From positions 1 through 13,754 of the forward strand of contig JAISPV010000051.1 in NCBI GenBank assembly GCA_031274665.1: 13,754 nucleotides of DNA, in the 5' to 3' direction. The notes beneath the pieces are model-generated. The model was not told the origin of the DNA. It did no database searches and saw only the letters and a program-made list of their open reading frames with translations. This document shows positions 13,578 through 13,754 of this stretch, in pieces. The translations under genes were made by a program, and so were the position numbers. Numbering within the stretch: position 1 is the first letter of the stretch; each line of letters starts with the position of its first letter. The DNA is from Candidatus Methanoplasma sp. (GTDB taxonomy: Archaea; Thermoplasmatota; Thermoplasmata; Methanomassiliicoccales; Methanomethylophilaceae).

Positions 13578-13754
13578 TTAATTTGAAGAAGGGTTTTTGC
13601 CTTTTCTTGAGTGCAGTACGATGCCTACAGCGATGCACAATACGGCGATTATCAGGATGACGCCAATCCACAGCCACGGTATCCCGTCCGAAGGCGCGGT
13701 CACGCCGTACAGGCTGAAGGACGAGGCCGAGAACACCGCGGTCTTGCCGTTAAC
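13578..13754 (-). CDS. C-terminal end of a membrane-anchored surface protein (5' part beyond window)
   Basis: This minus-strand frame was read directly. It enters at the window end and runs 58 codons to TAA (13580-13578). It encodes VNGKTAVFSASSFSLYGV, a short linker TAPSDGIP, a hydrophobic helix of about 22 residues (WLWIGVILIIAVLCIAVGIVLH), then basic SRKGK and the end. An [FS]-S-x-SFS-x-YG[VA] strand followed by one membrane helix and a short positive tail is the usual C-terminal anchor of large exported repeat or adhesin-like proteins in archaea and bacteria. The main body lies outside, so domain content and function cannot be given. The terminator just downstream marks this as the last gene of its unit. 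Confidence 0.75.
   Translation of the reverse strand, partial: VNGKTAVFSASSFSLYGVTAPSDGIPWLWIGVILIIAVLCIAVGIVLHSRKGKNPSSN

Overview
The window looks like a piece of the chromosome of a methylotrophic methanogenic archaeon, most likely of the Methanomassiliicoccales (Thermoplasmata-related). Three observations point there. A corrinoid protein and a zinc-dependent methyltransferase of the MtaA/MtbA/MtsA class lie side by side. Several genes have an archaeal TATA box about 25 bp from their start codon and no Shine-Dalgarno sequence, which suggests leaderless transcripts. All 13 visible stop codons are TAA or TGA and none is TAG, as expected where TAG is kept for pyrrolysine. The assignment is inferred from gene content, not from a marker gene.

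Positions 1-5815, all on the minus strand, hold a methyl-transfer and metal-handling cluster. In transcription order it has a corrinoid protein (5815-5177), a URO-D-fold methyltransferase (5176-4085), a short G3E (CobW/HypB-type) GTPase (4013-3348), a His/Asp-rich protein (3343-2825), a small multi-cysteine zinc-ribbon protein (2818-2504) and an ASKHA-type hydantoinase/oxoprolinase-like protein (2507-492). After a 108-bp gap comes a DUF1638 protein (383-1) cut by the window edge. No substrate-specific methyltransferase (MtaB, MtmB, MtbB or MttB type) is present. The corrinoid/methyltransferase pair may therefore act as in MtsA/MtsB, or be served from elsewhere. The downstream genes look like a support module for metal delivery or reactivation, but that role is inference.

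Positions 5816-6093 form a 278-bp AT-rich divergent control region. It contains a perfect 23-bp palindrome (6045-6067) very close to the classical Fur box, overlapping the probable TATA box of the next gene.

Positions 6094-9345, on the plus strand, form a cobalt-uptake operon: a Fur-family regulator, a single 591-aa CbiM-CbiN-CbiQ fusion, and the ATPase CbiO with an extra C-terminal domain. Cobalt import is thus divergent from a corrinoid-dependent methyl-transfer operon, with a metalloregulator between them.

Positions 9355-13754 hold ordinary but informative genes. There is a four-part zinc-ribbon/PUA-like/PAPS-reductase/ferredoxin protein (minus) and a divergent site-2-type membrane metalloprotease (plus), apparently sharing one palindromic TATA box. 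A GlcD-type FAD oxidoreductase (minus) follows. Last is the C-terminal tail of a membrane-anchored surface protein (minus, cut by the window end) with a clear intrinsic terminator. I saw no tRNA, rRNA, CRISPR array, insertion sequence or integrase.
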